Shown: positions 18,943 through 27,544, numbered from the stretch's first letter. The stretch is 36,126 nucleotides of DNA from Rugamonas sp. (GCF_025354735.1 NZ_JANXMI010000309.1:1-36126); one strand, 5' to 3'. Notes: a model not told the origin generated them from the sequence alone. A program made the numbers and translations.

Positions 18943-20073
18943 ATGAACCCCGTATCCCACGCCACCATGACCGCCTGTTCCGCCGACGCCCCCACCGGCT
19001 TTCCGCTGCGCCGGCTGCTGATGGACTACCGCTACATCGTGCTGCTGAACCTGGGCTGCGGTCTGGCGGCGAGCTATGTTTTCAACAGCACCGCGCCGCT
19101 GCTGTCGAATCTGATCGAGGCGATGTGCATCGGCACCCTGGCCTACCTGTTCATCTTCGGCACGCGGCTGGCGCTGTGGCGCGGCGCGCAGCGGCCGCAC
19201 TGGCTGACGATGACGATCATCGCGGTGCTGGGCGGCGCGCTGGGACAGGTCGCCGGCCTGACGCTGAGCCGCATGGCGACGCACCGGCAGGTGCCGGCGC
19301 TGACGGCGCTGCACGCGTGGAATCCGCTCGTCACGCTGATGATTACGGCCGGCGCGGCCTACTTCTATTACAACCGCGGACGCATCGCGCGCCTGCAGGC
19401 GACGGCCGCCGAGGAGCGCGCCCGCACCGAGGTGCTGGCGCGCCAGGCGATGCAGGCGCAGCTCCAGATGCTGCAAGCGCAAATCGAGCCGCACATGCTG
19501 TTTAATACGCTGGCCAATTTGCAGGGACTGATCGCCATCGATCCGCCGCGCGCGCAGCTGCTGCTGGACCATTTGATCCAGTATCTGCGCGCCACGCTGG
19601 GCGCCTCGCGCGCCGGCCACGCCACGCTGGCCCAGGAGTTCGCGCTGATGCAGTCCTACCTGCAGGTGATGGCGGTGCGCATGGACGCGCGGCTGTCGTT
19701 CAGCCTGACCCTGCCCGATGCGCTGGGCGCGCTGCACGTGCCGCCGATGCTGCTGCAACCGCTGGTTGAAAACGCGATCCAGCATGGTCTGGAGCCGAAG
19801 GTAGAAGGCGGCCATGTGACCGTCAGCGCCGCGCGCATACACAACGACGGCGGCGATGGCTATGGCAGCGGCGATGTACTGCGGCTGACGGTGAGCGACA
19901 CGGGCCTCGGCCTCGATCATCCCGACCAGCCGGGGCACGGCACGCGGCTGGCGCTGTCGAACATCCGTGCGCGGCTCGACGCGCTGTACGGCCCGCGTGC
20001 CAGTTTCACCCTGAGCGCCGGCCAGCCTTGCGGCGCCGTCGCCGTCATCACCCTGCCTTTGGAGAGCGCATGA
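18943..20073 (+). CDS. LytS/AlgZ-type sensor histidine kinase
   Basis: A 376-residue membrane kinase. Four hydrophobic segments lie near residues 27-47, 52-75, 84-105 and 125-140. A coiled-coil linker leads to the His_kinase (PF06580-type) domain with the phospho-accepting H184 in QIEPHMLFNTLANLQG. The ATPase domain has LQPLVENAIQHGLEP (N box) and VSDTGLGLD with GTRLALSNIRARL (G boxes). The frame is open back to 18796, but ATG 18943 (MNPVSH) is the first with a protein-like N-terminus. The stop overlaps the start of the response regulator (ATGA), so the two are translationally coupled. The signal sensed is unknown. Confidence 0.93.
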   Translation: MNPVSHATMTACSADAPTGFPLRRLLMDYRYIVLLNLGCGLAASYVFNSTAPLLSNLIEAMCIGTLAYLFIFGTRLALWRGAQRPHWLTMTIIAVLGGALGQVAGLTLSRMATHRQVPALTALHAWNPLVTLMITAGAAYFYYNRGRIARLQATAAEERARTEVLARQAMQAQLQMLQAQIEPHMLFNTLANLQGLIAIDPPRAQLLLDHLIQYLRATLGASRAGHATLAQEFALMQSYLQVMAVRMDARLSFSLTLPDALGALHVPPMLLQPLVENAIQHGLEPKVEGGHVTVSAARIHNDGGDGYGSGDVLRLTVSDTGLGLDHPDQPGHGTRLALSNIRARLDALYGPRASFTLSAGQPCGAVAVITLPLESA

Positions 20074-20897
20074 GCGATCACCCGGACCTCCCTGCCCGCG
20101 CCCTGATCGCGGAAGACGAACCGATACTGGCCACGATACTGGCGCAGTCCCTGCGCCGGCTGTGGCCGCAGCTGGAGCTCGTCGCCACCTGCGGCAATGG
20201 CATCGACGGTTTGAAACAGGCGCTGACCACGCTGCCCGATGTGCTTTTCCTCGACATCAAAATGCCGGGCAAGAGCGGCTTGCAGATGGCCGAGGAATTG
20301 GCCGAGCAGTGGCCGGAGGAGTCGCCGTTTCCGCAGATCGTGTTCGTGACGGCCTACGATGAATTCGCGCTGGCCGCCTTCGACCACGCGGCCGCCGATT
20401 ACGTGCTCAAGCCGGTCAGCGATGCGCGCCTCGAACGCACCGTCGCGCGCTTGCGCGAACGCTTGCAAGCGCGGGCGCACGATGATCGCGCGCCCGCGCC
20501 GGCCGCGCCGCCGTATCCCGACAATCTGGCGCAGCTGATGTCGCAACTGCGCGCGCTGATGCCGCCGGCCGACAAGCTGACCATGATACGCGCCGCCGTC
20601 GGCAACCAGGTGCGCATGATTCCCATCGACGAGGTGCTCTACTTCGAGGCGCTCGATAAATATCTGAACGTGGTGACGGCCGCCGGCGCGGCGCTGATCC
20701 GCACCAGCTTGAAGGAATTGCTGCCGCAGCTGGACGAGCGCCACTTCTGGCAAGTCCACCGGGGCACCATCGTCAACGCGCGCTGCATCGCCGGCGCCGT
20801 GCGTGACGAGGCGGGCAAGCTGTCGCTCACTTTGCGGGACCGGCCGGAGCAGTTGCGCGTCAGCCCGCTGTACGCGCACTTGTTCCGGCAGATGTAA
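20070..20897 (+). CDS. LytTR-family response regulator
   Basis: A 275-residue regulator. The receiver domain has acidic EDEP near residues 13-16, the phosphorylated D62 in LFLDIKMPGKSG, T in VFVTAYDE and the lysine in YVLKPVS. An Ala/Pro-rich linker leads to a C-terminal LytTR DNA-binding domain (VRMIPIDEVLYFEALDKYLN, then RTSLKELLPQL and FWQVHRGTIVNAR). It is the partner of the kinase just upstream, with which it overlaps by four bases. GGAGAGC precedes the ATG inside the kinase gene. AlgR/LytR-type regulators bind direct repeats upstream of their targets; no obvious target lies beside it. Confidence 0.95.
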   Translation: MSDHPDLPARALIAEDEPILATILAQSLRRLWPQLELVATCGNGIDGLKQALTTLPDVLFLDIKMPGKSGLQMAEELAEQWPEESPFPQIVFVTAYDEFALAAFDHAAADYVLKPVSDARLERTVARLRERLQARAHDDRAPAPAAPPYPDNLAQLMSQLRALMPPADKLTMIRAAVGNQVRMIPIDEVLYFEALDKYLNVVTAAGAALIRTSLKELLPQLDERHFWQVHRGTIVNARCIAGAVRDEAGKLSLTLRDRPEQLRVSPLYAHLFRQM

Positions 20898-20954
20898 AGC
20901 GATGGCAAGCGCGGTCGCCAAGCCGGCGGCGCGGCGGCGGTGGCGGCGCCTGGC

Positions 20955-21281
20955 CTAATGCACCTGGTGCTTGAGTTCCGACAGCTCGTCGTGCATGTGC
21001 AGCACGGCGCTGCGCATCTGCGGCGTCAGCGTGGCGCCGCTGGCGCAGACGCGCTTGGCGCGGTCGCCCAGCTGCTCCAGATCGTCGACCATTTTGCGGA
21101 TGCGCGGTTCGTCGCGGGTCTGGATCACCTGCCGGACCAGATCGGACTGCCGGTCCAGCCGCTGTATGCAGTCGCGCAGTTCGCTGGGCACGTCGCGCTC
21201 GGCCGAACACGCTTGCGCGGCCTGCCCTATCGCCTGCTCGACGCTGTGAAATCGGCGCTGTATTTCATTCGCTTGCAACAT
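20955..21281 (-). CDS. Small helical hypothetical protein (108 aa)
   Basis: A 108-residue protein that I do not assign to a family. It is rich in charged residues and lacks Gly/Pro breaks, so it should be mostly alpha-helical, perhaps a coiled coil; it has two cysteines and an HMHDELSELKHQVH C-terminus. There is no signal peptide. ATG 21281 has a strong GGAGG eight bases upstream (GGAGGGGAATCATC), which outweighs the longer open frame to 21620. It converges on the response regulator gene 57 bases away. Its own upstream neighbour on the same strand is the DUF1223 gene, 158 bases away. Confidence 0.75.
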   Translation of the reverse strand: MLQANEIQRRFHSVEQAIGQAAQACSAERDVPSELRDCIQRLDRQSDLVRQVIQTRDEPRIRKMVDDLEQLGDRAKRVCASGATLTPQMRSAVLHMHDELSELKHQVH

Positions 21282-21439
21282 GATGATTCCCCTCCATGAA
21301 TAAAGGAGCACGCTCTGGTGCCCGTCCATCTTGGACTGGCGGCCGAAGGCGAAGTTGCGGCGGCCGGGCCCGCGTTTGAGCGCTCTCAAGTTTTGCGTCC
21401 GCCGTGGCCGCGCCGTGGCTGCTGCGCGACGGCGGCGCA

Positions 21440-22225
21440 TCAGCCGCCGCACAGTGGCAAGGCCAGCGCCTGCAGCACCTCGCCCTGCTCCGACTGCACG
21501 AAGGCGCTCACGCCGAGATTGCCGCTCAGCGCGCCGGCCGGCAAGACGAAGGTGCGCGTCACGCCGGCGCCGTTCTTGCCGCTCTTGGCGTCGGCCGCCA
21601 GCGCGACCGGTTCCAGCCATTCCCGCACGACGAAATCATGGCGCAGCAAGCGGCCGCGATTTTCGCCGGCCGTCACCGCGCTGGCGACCCCGCTCTGCAC
21701 CAGCGCCACGTACAGCTTGCCGTCGCGCGCCGAGCTGGCGCTCACTTCGACCGGCAAGCCGGCCGCGCCGGCCTGGCCGAGCGCGATGCTGATGTCGGCC
21801 GCCGCCGGCTGCGCGTTGATGCGCTGCACGGCCGCCGGCACGCCGCCGCCGGCCCAGCTGCGCAACTCCTTGCCGTCCATGAAAATTTCCGGCGTGTAGA
21901 TGGTGCGCGTATGGGCCAGGCCGCTCAGCCAGCGCTGGCGGTCGGTGAAGGCGGCGCGCGAGTACGGGTCTTTCCAGCCGATGTCATTCCAGTAATCGAC
22001 ATGTTCCGACAGCAGCACCGCCCGCTCGCCGCTCACGCCGGCCGCGCGCAGGCCGGCGACATATTGATCGGCCGGCGGACAACTGCTGCACCCTTCGGAG
22101 GTGTACAGCTCCAGCAGAGCGACGCGGTGCGCCGGGCTGTGCGCGCGGCAGGCGCCGGCGGCGGCCATGGCCGGGTTGGCGATCATCGCGGCGGCGGCCA
22201 GCAGGCAGGGGAACAGGGATTTCAT
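21440..22225 (-). CDS. DUF1223 domain-containing secreted protein (thioredoxin-like)
   Basis: A 261-residue protein with a signal peptide (MKSLFPCLLAAAAMIANPAMA, cleavage near residue 21). After it comes LLELYTSEGCSSCPPADQYV, with a CxxC (C46, C49) in a thioredoxin-like setting, then LSEHVDYWNDIGWKDPYS and the conserved YTPEIFMDGKE. These are DUF1223 hallmarks. A redox role in the periplasm is inferred from the CxxC, but the family has no firm function. The frame is open to 22357; ATG 22225 is chosen because the signal peptide begins there. The MFS transporter gene lies 128 bases upstream on the same strand. Confidence 0.88.
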   Translation of the reverse strand: MKSLFPCLLAAAAMIANPAMAAAGACRAHSPAHRVALLELYTSEGCSSCPPADQYVAGLRAAGVSGERAVLLSEHVDYWNDIGWKDPYSRAAFTDRQRWLSGLAHTRTIYTPEIFMDGKELRSWAGGGVPAAVQRINAQPAAADISIALGQAGAAGLPVEVSASSARDGKLYVALVQSGVASAVTAGENRGRLLRHDFVVREWLEPVALAADAKSGKNGAGVTRTFVLPAGALSGNLGVSAFVQSEQGEVLQALALPLCGG

Positions 22226-22353
22226 GGCGCGTCCTATCAGTGTGGGAGTGTCGCTTGGTCGCGCCGCGCCGGCAAACCTTACACGGACGCGGCGCTCATC
22301 ACGCGCCACCCGGCGCTGGCCTGAGCTCGGCCGCCACCCGGACTGGAGCGGGC

Positions 22354-23682
22354 TCAAGCCTTAGCCGGCGCCGGTGACAGCGGCGCCAGCGTGCGCAGCC
22401 GCAGCGCGATCAGCAAGGCCAGCGTCAGCACCACGGCCAGCATCGCCACCACGCCGGGCCAGGCGGCGCGCGTCCACATCAGGCCGGTGGCCGAGCCGAT
22501 CACGCTCGATCCCATGTAATAGAAAAACAGATAGAGCGCCGAGGCCAGCGCTTTCGGCGCGGCGGCCCGCCGGCTGACCCAGCTGCTGGCCACCGAGTGG
22601 CTGGCGAAGAAGCCGAAGGTCAGCAAGGCCATGCCGGCGACGATCAGCGCCAGCACGTTGAACAAGGTCAGCAGCAGGCCGGCGCCCATCACCGCCATGG
22701 TCAGCCACAACACGCCGCGCCGGCCCAGGCGGTCGGCCAGGCGGCCGGCCCAGACCGAACTGAAAATGCCGAGAAAATATAAAAACGAAATCGCGCCGAC
22801 GACGCTGGGACGCAGGCCGAACGGCGCGTCCAGCAACCGAAAGCCGATGTAGTTGTAGACGCTGACGAAACAGCCCATCAGCAAGAACGAGATCGCGAAC
22901 AGCCACGGCAGGCCGGCGTCGGCGAAATGCAGGCGCAGGCCGGACGGCAGCGTGCGCCAACCGTCGGCGCTGGCCGTGAAATGGCGCGAGCGCGGCAGGC
23001 TGCGGCTGAATTCCCAGGCCGACAGCAAGCCGGCCACGCCCATCGCCGCCAGCGCCGCGCGCCACGACAGCCAGTCGCTGAGCACCGACGTGAGCACGCG
23101 CCCGGCCATGCCGCCGAAGGCGCTGCCGCTGATGTACAAGCCCATCGACAGGCCCAGCGAGGCCGGTTCCATTTCCTCGCCCAGATAGGCCATGGCGATG
23201 GCCGGCATGCCGCCCAGCGCCACGCCGAGCGCGGCGCGCAGCAGCAATAGCTGGGTGTAGCTGTGGGCGCCGGCGCACAGCAGCGTGAACACGGCGGCCA
23301 GCACCAGCGCCGCCGTCATCATGGGCTTGCGGCCGAGGCGGTCGGTCAGCGCGCTCGACACGAGCATCGACATCGCCAGGGCGGCCGTCGACACCGACAG
23401 CGTCATGCTGCTCTGCGCCGCAGTGAGCGCAAACTGGCGCGACAGCAGCGGCAACAGCGGCTGCACCGAATACAGCAGCGCGAAGCAGGAAAAGCCGCCG
23501 AAAAACAGCGCCCGGTTGCTGCGCTTGAAATCGGCGTCGCCGGCGGCGATGCGCGGCGGCCCGGGCTGATCGGGGCCGGCGGTGGCGGGCGGCGCGGCGA
23601 TGTCAACGACAACATCGGCGGCGACGGAGGGAACGGCGTTGGCAAACATGGCAAGTCCCGAATGCGGATGGCGAACATTCAT
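22354..23682 (-). CDS. MFS transporter
   Basis: A 442-residue major facilitator protein with about twelve membrane segments beginning near residue 55 (FFGGFSCFALLYSVQPLLPL). The loop between helices 2 and 3 has the MFS signature as TDRLGRKPMM, repeated in the second half as ADRLGRRGVLW. The first 50 residues are an Ala/Pro-rich cytoplasmic tail. Substrate is unknown; the closest type by eye is a YnfM-like or drug-efflux MFS. ATG 23682 is used, but ATG 23649 (MFANAV) is equally possible; neither has a good ribosome-binding site. It is divergent from a LysR regulator gene, which probably controls it. Confidence 0.9.
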   Translation of the reverse strand: MNVRHPHSGLAMFANAVPSVAADVVVDIAAPPATAGPDQPGPPRIAAGDADFKRSNRALFFGGFSCFALLYSVQPLLPLLSRQFALTAAQSSMTLSVSTAALAMSMLVSSALTDRLGRKPMMTAALVLAAVFTLLCAGAHSYTQLLLLRAALGVALGGMPAIAMAYLGEEMEPASLGLSMGLYISGSAFGGMAGRVLTSVLSDWLSWRAALAAMGVAGLLSAWEFSRSLPRSRHFTASADGWRTLPSGLRLHFADAGLPWLFAISFLLMGCFVSVYNYIGFRLLDAPFGLRPSVVGAISFLYFLGIFSSVWAGRLADRLGRRGVLWLTMAVMGAGLLLTLFNVLALIVAGMALLTFGFFASHSVASSWVSRRAAAPKALASALYLFFYYMGSSVIGSATGLMWTRAAWPGVVAMLAVVLTLALLIALRLRTLAPLSPAPAKA

Positions 23683-23754
23683 CTTAGGATTGCGCCCTCT
23701 TACTGTCCAATATATATTTGAGGCGTTACTTATACTTTAAAACGATTACTCAAT
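23683..23754. promoter_or_regulatory. Divergent MFS/LysR promoter region
   Basis: The 72-base gap is AT-rich against the GC-rich surroundings. It contains the 10-bp perfect palindrome AATATATATT (23709-23718). In LysR-type pairs the regulator usually binds such a shared region and controls both genes. I cannot place a T-N11-A box with certainty. Confidence 0.45.
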
Positions 23755-24660
23755 ATGGAATTACGCCATCTGCGCTATTTTGTCGCCGTCGCCGAGGAAC
23801 TCAGTTTTACGCGCGCCGCCTTGCGGCTGCACATCGGCCAGCCGCCGCTGAGCCAGCAGATCCAGGCGCTGGAAGCCGAAGTGGGCGCCCAGCTGCTGGA
23901 GCGCAACAAACGGTGGGTGCGCTTGACGGCGGCCGGCGCGCTGTTCCTGGCCGACGCCCGCCGCATCCTGGCGCTGGCCGAGCAGGCGGTGCAGACGGCG
24001 CGCCGGGCCCAACGCGGCGAGGCCGGCGAACTGCGCATCGGTTTTACCTATTCGACGCCGTTCACGCCGCTGTTCGCGTCGCTGATTAACCGCTACCGGC
24101 AGCGCTATCCCGGCGTGTTACTGACCTTGCACGAGATGGCGACGCTGCGCCAGCTCGACGCCATCGGCGCGCGCGAAATCGATCTCGGCTTTGTGCGGCC
24201 GGCCGAGGAGCCGACGCCGGCCACGATCCGGCTGACCACGCTGCGCCGCGATCGCTTGCTGGTGGTGCTGCCGGTCGCCCACCGACTGGCGCGGCAGGAC
24301 AGCGTGGCCGTCGGCGAGTTGCAGGGTTCGCCGCTGGTGATGTATCCGAAGGACGCGGGGACGGGGATTTATCCGCAAATTTTCCGGCTTTGCCGCGGCG
24401 CCGGTTTCGAGCCGCAGATTGCCATGGAGGCCGGCGAAGTGTCGACCATCATCGGCCTGGTGGCGGCCGGCTGCGGGATTTCGGTGCTGCCGGGATCGTT
24501 CGATTCGATACAGATGGAGGGGGTGTGTTTCCGGCCGCTGTCGGACGAGGGGGCCAGCACCACGCTGCTGCTGGCGCAGCGCGAGGAGCCGGCGTCGCCT
24601 CTGGTCGAGGCTTTCGTCACGCTGGCGCGGGAAGCGGCGGCGTCGGCGCGGGGCGCTTGA
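23755..24660 (+). CDS. LysR-family transcriptional regulator
   Basis: A 301-residue LysR regulator. The N-terminal winged helix-turn-helix is clear: MELRHLRYFVAVAEELSFTR, then AALRLHIGQPPLSQQIQALE and RLTAAGALFLADARRIL. Residues from about 90 onward form the periplasmic-binding-protein-like effector domain. The sequence around LRIGFTYSTPFTPLF, and PLSDEGASTTLLLAQ near the end, fits the group of regulators beside MFS or aromatic-catabolism genes. Effector unknown. It is divergent from the MFS transporter gene and ends 47 bases before the convergent 299-residue gene. Confidence 0.94.
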   Translation: MELRHLRYFVAVAEELSFTRAALRLHIGQPPLSQQIQALEAEVGAQLLERNKRWVRLTAAGALFLADARRILALAEQAVQTARRAQRGEAGELRIGFTYSTPFTPLFASLINRYRQRYPGVLLTLHEMATLRQLDAIGAREIDLGFVRPAEEPTPATIRLTTLRRDRLLVVLPVAHRLARQDSVAVGELQGSPLVMYPKDAGTGIYPQIFRLCRGAGFEPQIAMEAGEVSTIIGLVAAGCGISVLPGSFDSIQMEGVCFRPLSDEGASTTLLLAQREEPASPLVEAFVTLAREAAASARGA

Positions 24661-24707
24661 GGCGGCCCCGGGTAATCGGGGTCCGCTTCCGACGGCCACG
24701 CTGCGGA

Positions 24708-25607
24708 CTAGGAATAATCGGCGTCCAACTCGGAACCGGCATAGTTTTCCAGCTCGGCGAACAGGGTTTTCATCGCCGTGCGGCCGCCGATGTGCTGGAT
24801 CACCGTGCAGGTCTGGCGGTAGTTGTCGATGCGGTCCAGCAGCACCGGGTGGTGCTGGACCGGCACCTTGGCCACCAGCTCGGCCCAGCCGGCCTCGAAG
24901 TCGGGCTTGTTCTTGCGCACCGATTTGACGAAGCGCTCGAACTCCTTCTGCCCCGTGCGCGCGACGATGCGGCCGCCGCCTTCGATGGCGAAGATGACGG
25001 CCAGCGCGATCACGCCTTCGGCGTTCAGGTCGGTGTCGCTGACCGGGCCGGCACTGTGGTGGCGCCGCAGCCAGCCGGCCAGGCGCACGATGGCTTGCAC
25101 TTCCTTGCGCTGCTTCAGCTGCGCTTCATAGCGCTCGGGACCGGACCAGTTCTGGTTCGGGTCGGCCTGGCACAGGTCGATGAACAGGTCGCGCAGGCGG
25201 CGCTGCACATACACCGGGTCGACGTCGTATTCGCCGACGAGCGCGTCCTCCGGCAGCGCCGACAGGTCGCGGATCAGGCGGAAGCCGATCTGGAACGCGT
25301 GCTCGGCGCCGTGCTCGATGAGGAAGTCGAGCGCGGCCTGGTCGCCGTCGTGCATCAGCGCGTGCTCCAGGCCCAGCGAAACGCCGCCCACCGTCAGCTG
25401 CAAGGCTTTCTGGATGCCGTCGGCGGTGCGGTCGTTGGTGAACTTTTCGGCCACCATGGCGGTGATGCCGGTGAGCTCGTCGGCCAGGCCGGTGGCGGCG
25501 TCCGGGTCCGGCTCGGACACCAGCAGCTTGATGGCGCGGATCAAACGCGGCAGGTTTTCCGCGACGATGGCCGGCAGCGCGAATTCGGCTTGCATCGACG
25601 CGGCCAT
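24708..25607 (-). CDS. Uncharacterised protein, J-domain cluster gene 4 (299 aa)
   Basis: A 299-residue soluble protein that I do not recognise. It has no signal peptide, membrane segment or obvious catalytic motif. The composition suggests an all-helical fold: amphipathic stretches such as ENLPRLIRAIKLLVSE near the start, a central YVQRRLRDLFIDLCQAD, and an R/K-rich KEFERFVKSVRKNK before the C-terminus. ATG 25607 overlaps the stop of the upstream gene as TGATG, so the two are coupled; a GTG one codon earlier is also possible. It is the last gene of the run that begins with the J-domain gene. Structure prediction would be the way to place it. Confidence 0.8.
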   Translation of the reverse strand: MAASMQAEFALPAIVAENLPRLIRAIKLLVSEPDPDAATGLADELTGITAMVAEKFTNDRTADGIQKALQLTVGGVSLGLEHALMHDGDQAALDFLIEHGAEHAFQIGFRLIRDLSALPEDALVGEYDVDPVYVQRRLRDLFIDLCQADPNQNWSGPERYEAQLKQRKEVQAIVRLAGWLRRHHSAGPVSDTDLNAEGVIALAVIFAIEGGGRIVARTGQKEFERFVKSVRKNKPDFEAGWAELVAKVPVQHHPVLLDRIDNYRQTCTVIQHIGGRTAMKTLFAELENYAGSELDADYS

Positions 25608-26386
25608 CACGAGAAGATGCCGGAGCCGAGGCTGCGGCGGGCGCCAGCCCGGGCCACGCCGCTGCGCGTCGACGGCACTTGCTTGCGCAGGCGGTACAGC
25701 AATTCCTTGGTCGAACGCTGTAAAAAGGCCGGCTCCTCGTCGGGGTCGTCGCTGAACTCGGCGTCGGCCAGGTCGGCGCTGTGGCGGAATTCGGGGAACA
25801 GCTCGAACAGCGCGCGGTCCCAGCCGTCCTCGGAGGCCTGGGCCAGCGCGATGGCCAGGGGCACCACGTCGTTGTCGGACGAGGTCTGGCCGGTCAGGTA
25901 CGGGCCCTTCGCGATGATTTCGCCGGCCACTTCGAGGATTTCCTTGGGCGCCATCGAGAACAGGATGGCGAAGATGGTGGCGCCGTGGTCGCCGGCCGAC
26001 GCTTCGGTCAGCAGGTCCTTGCGGCGCTCCTCGTCGTCGGTGGCGAACACCACGCCGTGGATGTGGGCGAACAGCGATTCGGCGATGCGCTCGGGATCGT
26101 CCTCGATCTGGTCGTCGGGCCAGGTGGCGGCGAAGAAGGCCAAGCTGTCGGCCCAGGCCTTGGGCGGCACCAGCAGGGTCGCCAGCGACATCTTGCCGCC
26201 GTCGAAGCCGGCCAGGTGCAGCGCCGTCACCTGCGGCGGGATGTTGGCCAGCACTTCGACCACGGCCAGGTCGCCATACTGGTCGGCGGCGTCGGAAAAA
26301 GCCTGTTCGGCGTGGCCCAGCGAGCCGGCCAGCACCAGCTCGGTCACTTGCTTGCTCAGCGCGGGCAGATTGCTTTTATCCGACAT
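25607..26386 (-). CDS. Uncharacterised protein, J-domain cluster gene 3 (259 aa)
   Basis: A 259-residue soluble protein of no family I know. It starts MSDKSNLPALSKQVTELVLA and looks mainly helical. Acidic patches lie near residues 90-100 (PDDQIEDDPERIAES) and 205-220 (DLADAEFSDDPDEEP). The final 25 residues are basic and probably disordered (TRSGVARAGARRSLGSGIFS). The frame is open further upstream to 26656, but that stretch runs antisense-like through the preceding gene. ATG 26386 follows GGAGAAT and begins one base after the stop of the 166-residue gene. The stop overlaps the next start (TGATG). Tight coupling on both sides suggests the three products work together. Confidence 0.82.
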   Translation of the reverse strand: MSDKSNLPALSKQVTELVLAGSLGHAEQAFSDAADQYGDLAVVEVLANIPPQVTALHLAGFDGGKMSLATLLVPPKAWADSLAFFAATWPDDQIEDDPERIAESLFAHIHGVVFATDDEERRKDLLTEASAGDHGATIFAILFSMAPKEILEVAGEIIAKGPYLTGQTSSDNDVVPLAIALAQASEDGWDRALFELFPEFRHSADLADAEFSDDPDEEPAFLQRSTKELLYRLRKQVPSTRSGVARAGARRSLGSGIFS

Positions 26387-26387
26387 A

Positions 26388-26888
26388 TTATTCTCCATCC
26401 TGATCGAACATCTGGGCGAAATCGTCGTTGACGTCGTCGTCGTCGTGGGCGTCGTCGCCGTCGTCGTTGGCCGACAGCTGTTCCAGCGACTGGTCGTCGT
26501 CGTCCCACTTGCGCGGATTCTTGAACAGGAAGGCGGTGATGATGGCCTGGCGCGCCAGGTCGGGATAGCTGTCCTGCAAGGCCGCGTACATCTTGGCCGG
26601 CTCGTCGCCGGCACAGGAGGCCATGGCGAACACGCGCGACGGGTCGCCGAATTCATAGTCTTCCGCCTCGGCCAGCAAGCCTTTCGGGTCGCTGAAACTG
26701 ATGTGGTCGACCAGCGCGAAGGCCAGCATGTTGACGTCTTCGATGCCGCCGCCGCCGGCGTACTCGGCCACCAGGGTGTCGGTCATCAGCTTATAGTTCT
26801 TGCGGTCCGGCGGGTCGCCGAGGATGCCGTCGATCTGGCCTTCGAGTTCGCGCGATTGATAGGCAAATTCGGGATGTACTTTTCTCAT
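26388..26888 (-). CDS. Uncharacterised protein with acidic tail, J-domain cluster gene 2 (166 aa)
   Basis: A 166-residue soluble protein that I do not recognise. Residues 1-120 look like a compact helical domain (ELEGQIDGILGDPPDRKNYK, then NMLAFALVDHISF and RQAIITAFLFKNPRKW). The last 40 residues are strongly acidic, with runs DDDD and DDGDDAHDDDDVNDD, encoded by repeated GAC codons (GTC runs on the plus strand). Such tails often bind basic surfaces or keep a protein soluble. ATG 26888 has only a weak AAAG upstream. It follows the J-domain gene by 106 bases and precedes the next gene by one base. Confidence 0.82.
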   Translation of the reverse strand: MRKVHPEFAYQSRELEGQIDGILGDPPDRKNYKLMTDTLVAEYAGGGGIEDVNMLAFALVDHISFSDPKGLLAEAEDYEFGDPSRVFAMASCAGDEPAKMYAALQDSYPDLARQAIITAFLFKNPRKWDDDDQSLEQLSANDDGDDAHDDDDVNDDFAQMFDQDGE

Positions 26889-26994
26889 TGCGTGCTTTCT
26901 GTATCGGTGCTGCGGTCTGGATCTTGAAATGGGGCGCGGCGCCTCGTGGGCGCCGGCGAAATCGGGTCGGATCGGAAGGGGGCGCGGACCCGGC

Positions 26995-27288
26995 TCAGGC
27001 CGGCGGCAGCACGGTGCCGTGCAGGCCGAACACCGAACGCCACAGCTGGTAGGCCTCCGCTTCGGAGTCGATGATGATGCGGTGGTTCACGCTCTGATTA
27101 TATTCCTCGCGTTTGACCGGGTCGGACAGGATTTCGTAGGCCTTGGTGATGCTTTTGAAGCGGGCCTCGGCGCCGGGGGCGGGATTGCGGTCCGGGTGGA
27201 AGCGCATCGCCAGCGAGCGGTAGATCTTCTTGATTTCGTCGTCCGTGGCGTTGGGGGCGACACCGAGCACATTGTATAAATTTTCCAT
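26995..27288 (-). CDS. Stand-alone J-domain (DnaJ-like) protein
   Basis: A 97-residue protein whose first 65 residues form a J domain: [20 protein letters not shown], then the HPD motif at residues 31-33 ([11 protein letters not shown]) and [20 protein letters not shown]. The HPD loop stimulates Hsp70 ATPase. It lacks the G/F, zinc-finger and C-terminal substrate domains of DnaJ, so it must be targeted by its short C-terminus (residues 66-97) or by partners. GGAG precedes ATG 27288 by seven bases. A GATAAT box lies at 27327-27332. It heads a run of three uncharacterised genes on the same strand, which suggests a dedicated co-chaperone for them. Confidence 0.93.
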   Translation of the reverse strand: MENLYNVLGVAPNATDDEIKKIYRSLAMRFHPDRNPAPGAEARFKSITKAYEILSDPVKREEYNQSVNHRIIIDSEAEAYQLWRSVFGLHGTVLPPA

Positions 27289-27391
27289 AAGGAAACTCCG
27301 GCCGTCTGCCTGAACATTAAAGACGAATTATCCTATAGAAAGCGGGCGGCGTCCTGAAACGCGCGGAATTGACGCCGGAACGGCGGTTTGC

Positions 27392-27544
27392 TCAGCCGGC
27401 GTGGGCGCGCCGTTCGACGCCCGGCGGCGGCGCGCTGCGGCGCCGCATCTGCCACACCGGCGCCGCCGGCGGCGTCAGCGGCAAGCCGGCCAGCGCCAGC
27501 AGGTAGTCGCGCACGAGGGCGGGATGGGTGGTGAGGTTTTTCAT
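27392..27544 (-). CDS. Possible small protein (50 aa)
   Basis: A 50-codon frame starting MKNLTTHPALVRDYLLALAG and ending in a Pro/Arg-rich stretch (APPPGVERRAHAG). ATG 27544 has GGAG seven bases upstream, and codon third positions are nearly all G or C, as in real genes here. I recognise no family. It lies 103 bases upstream of the J-domain gene on the same strand. Against it: the length is short and GC-rich DNA makes such frames by chance. Confidence 0.5.
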   Translation of the reverse strand: MKNLTTHPALVRDYLLALAGLPLTPPAAPVWQMRRRSAPPPGVERRAHAG

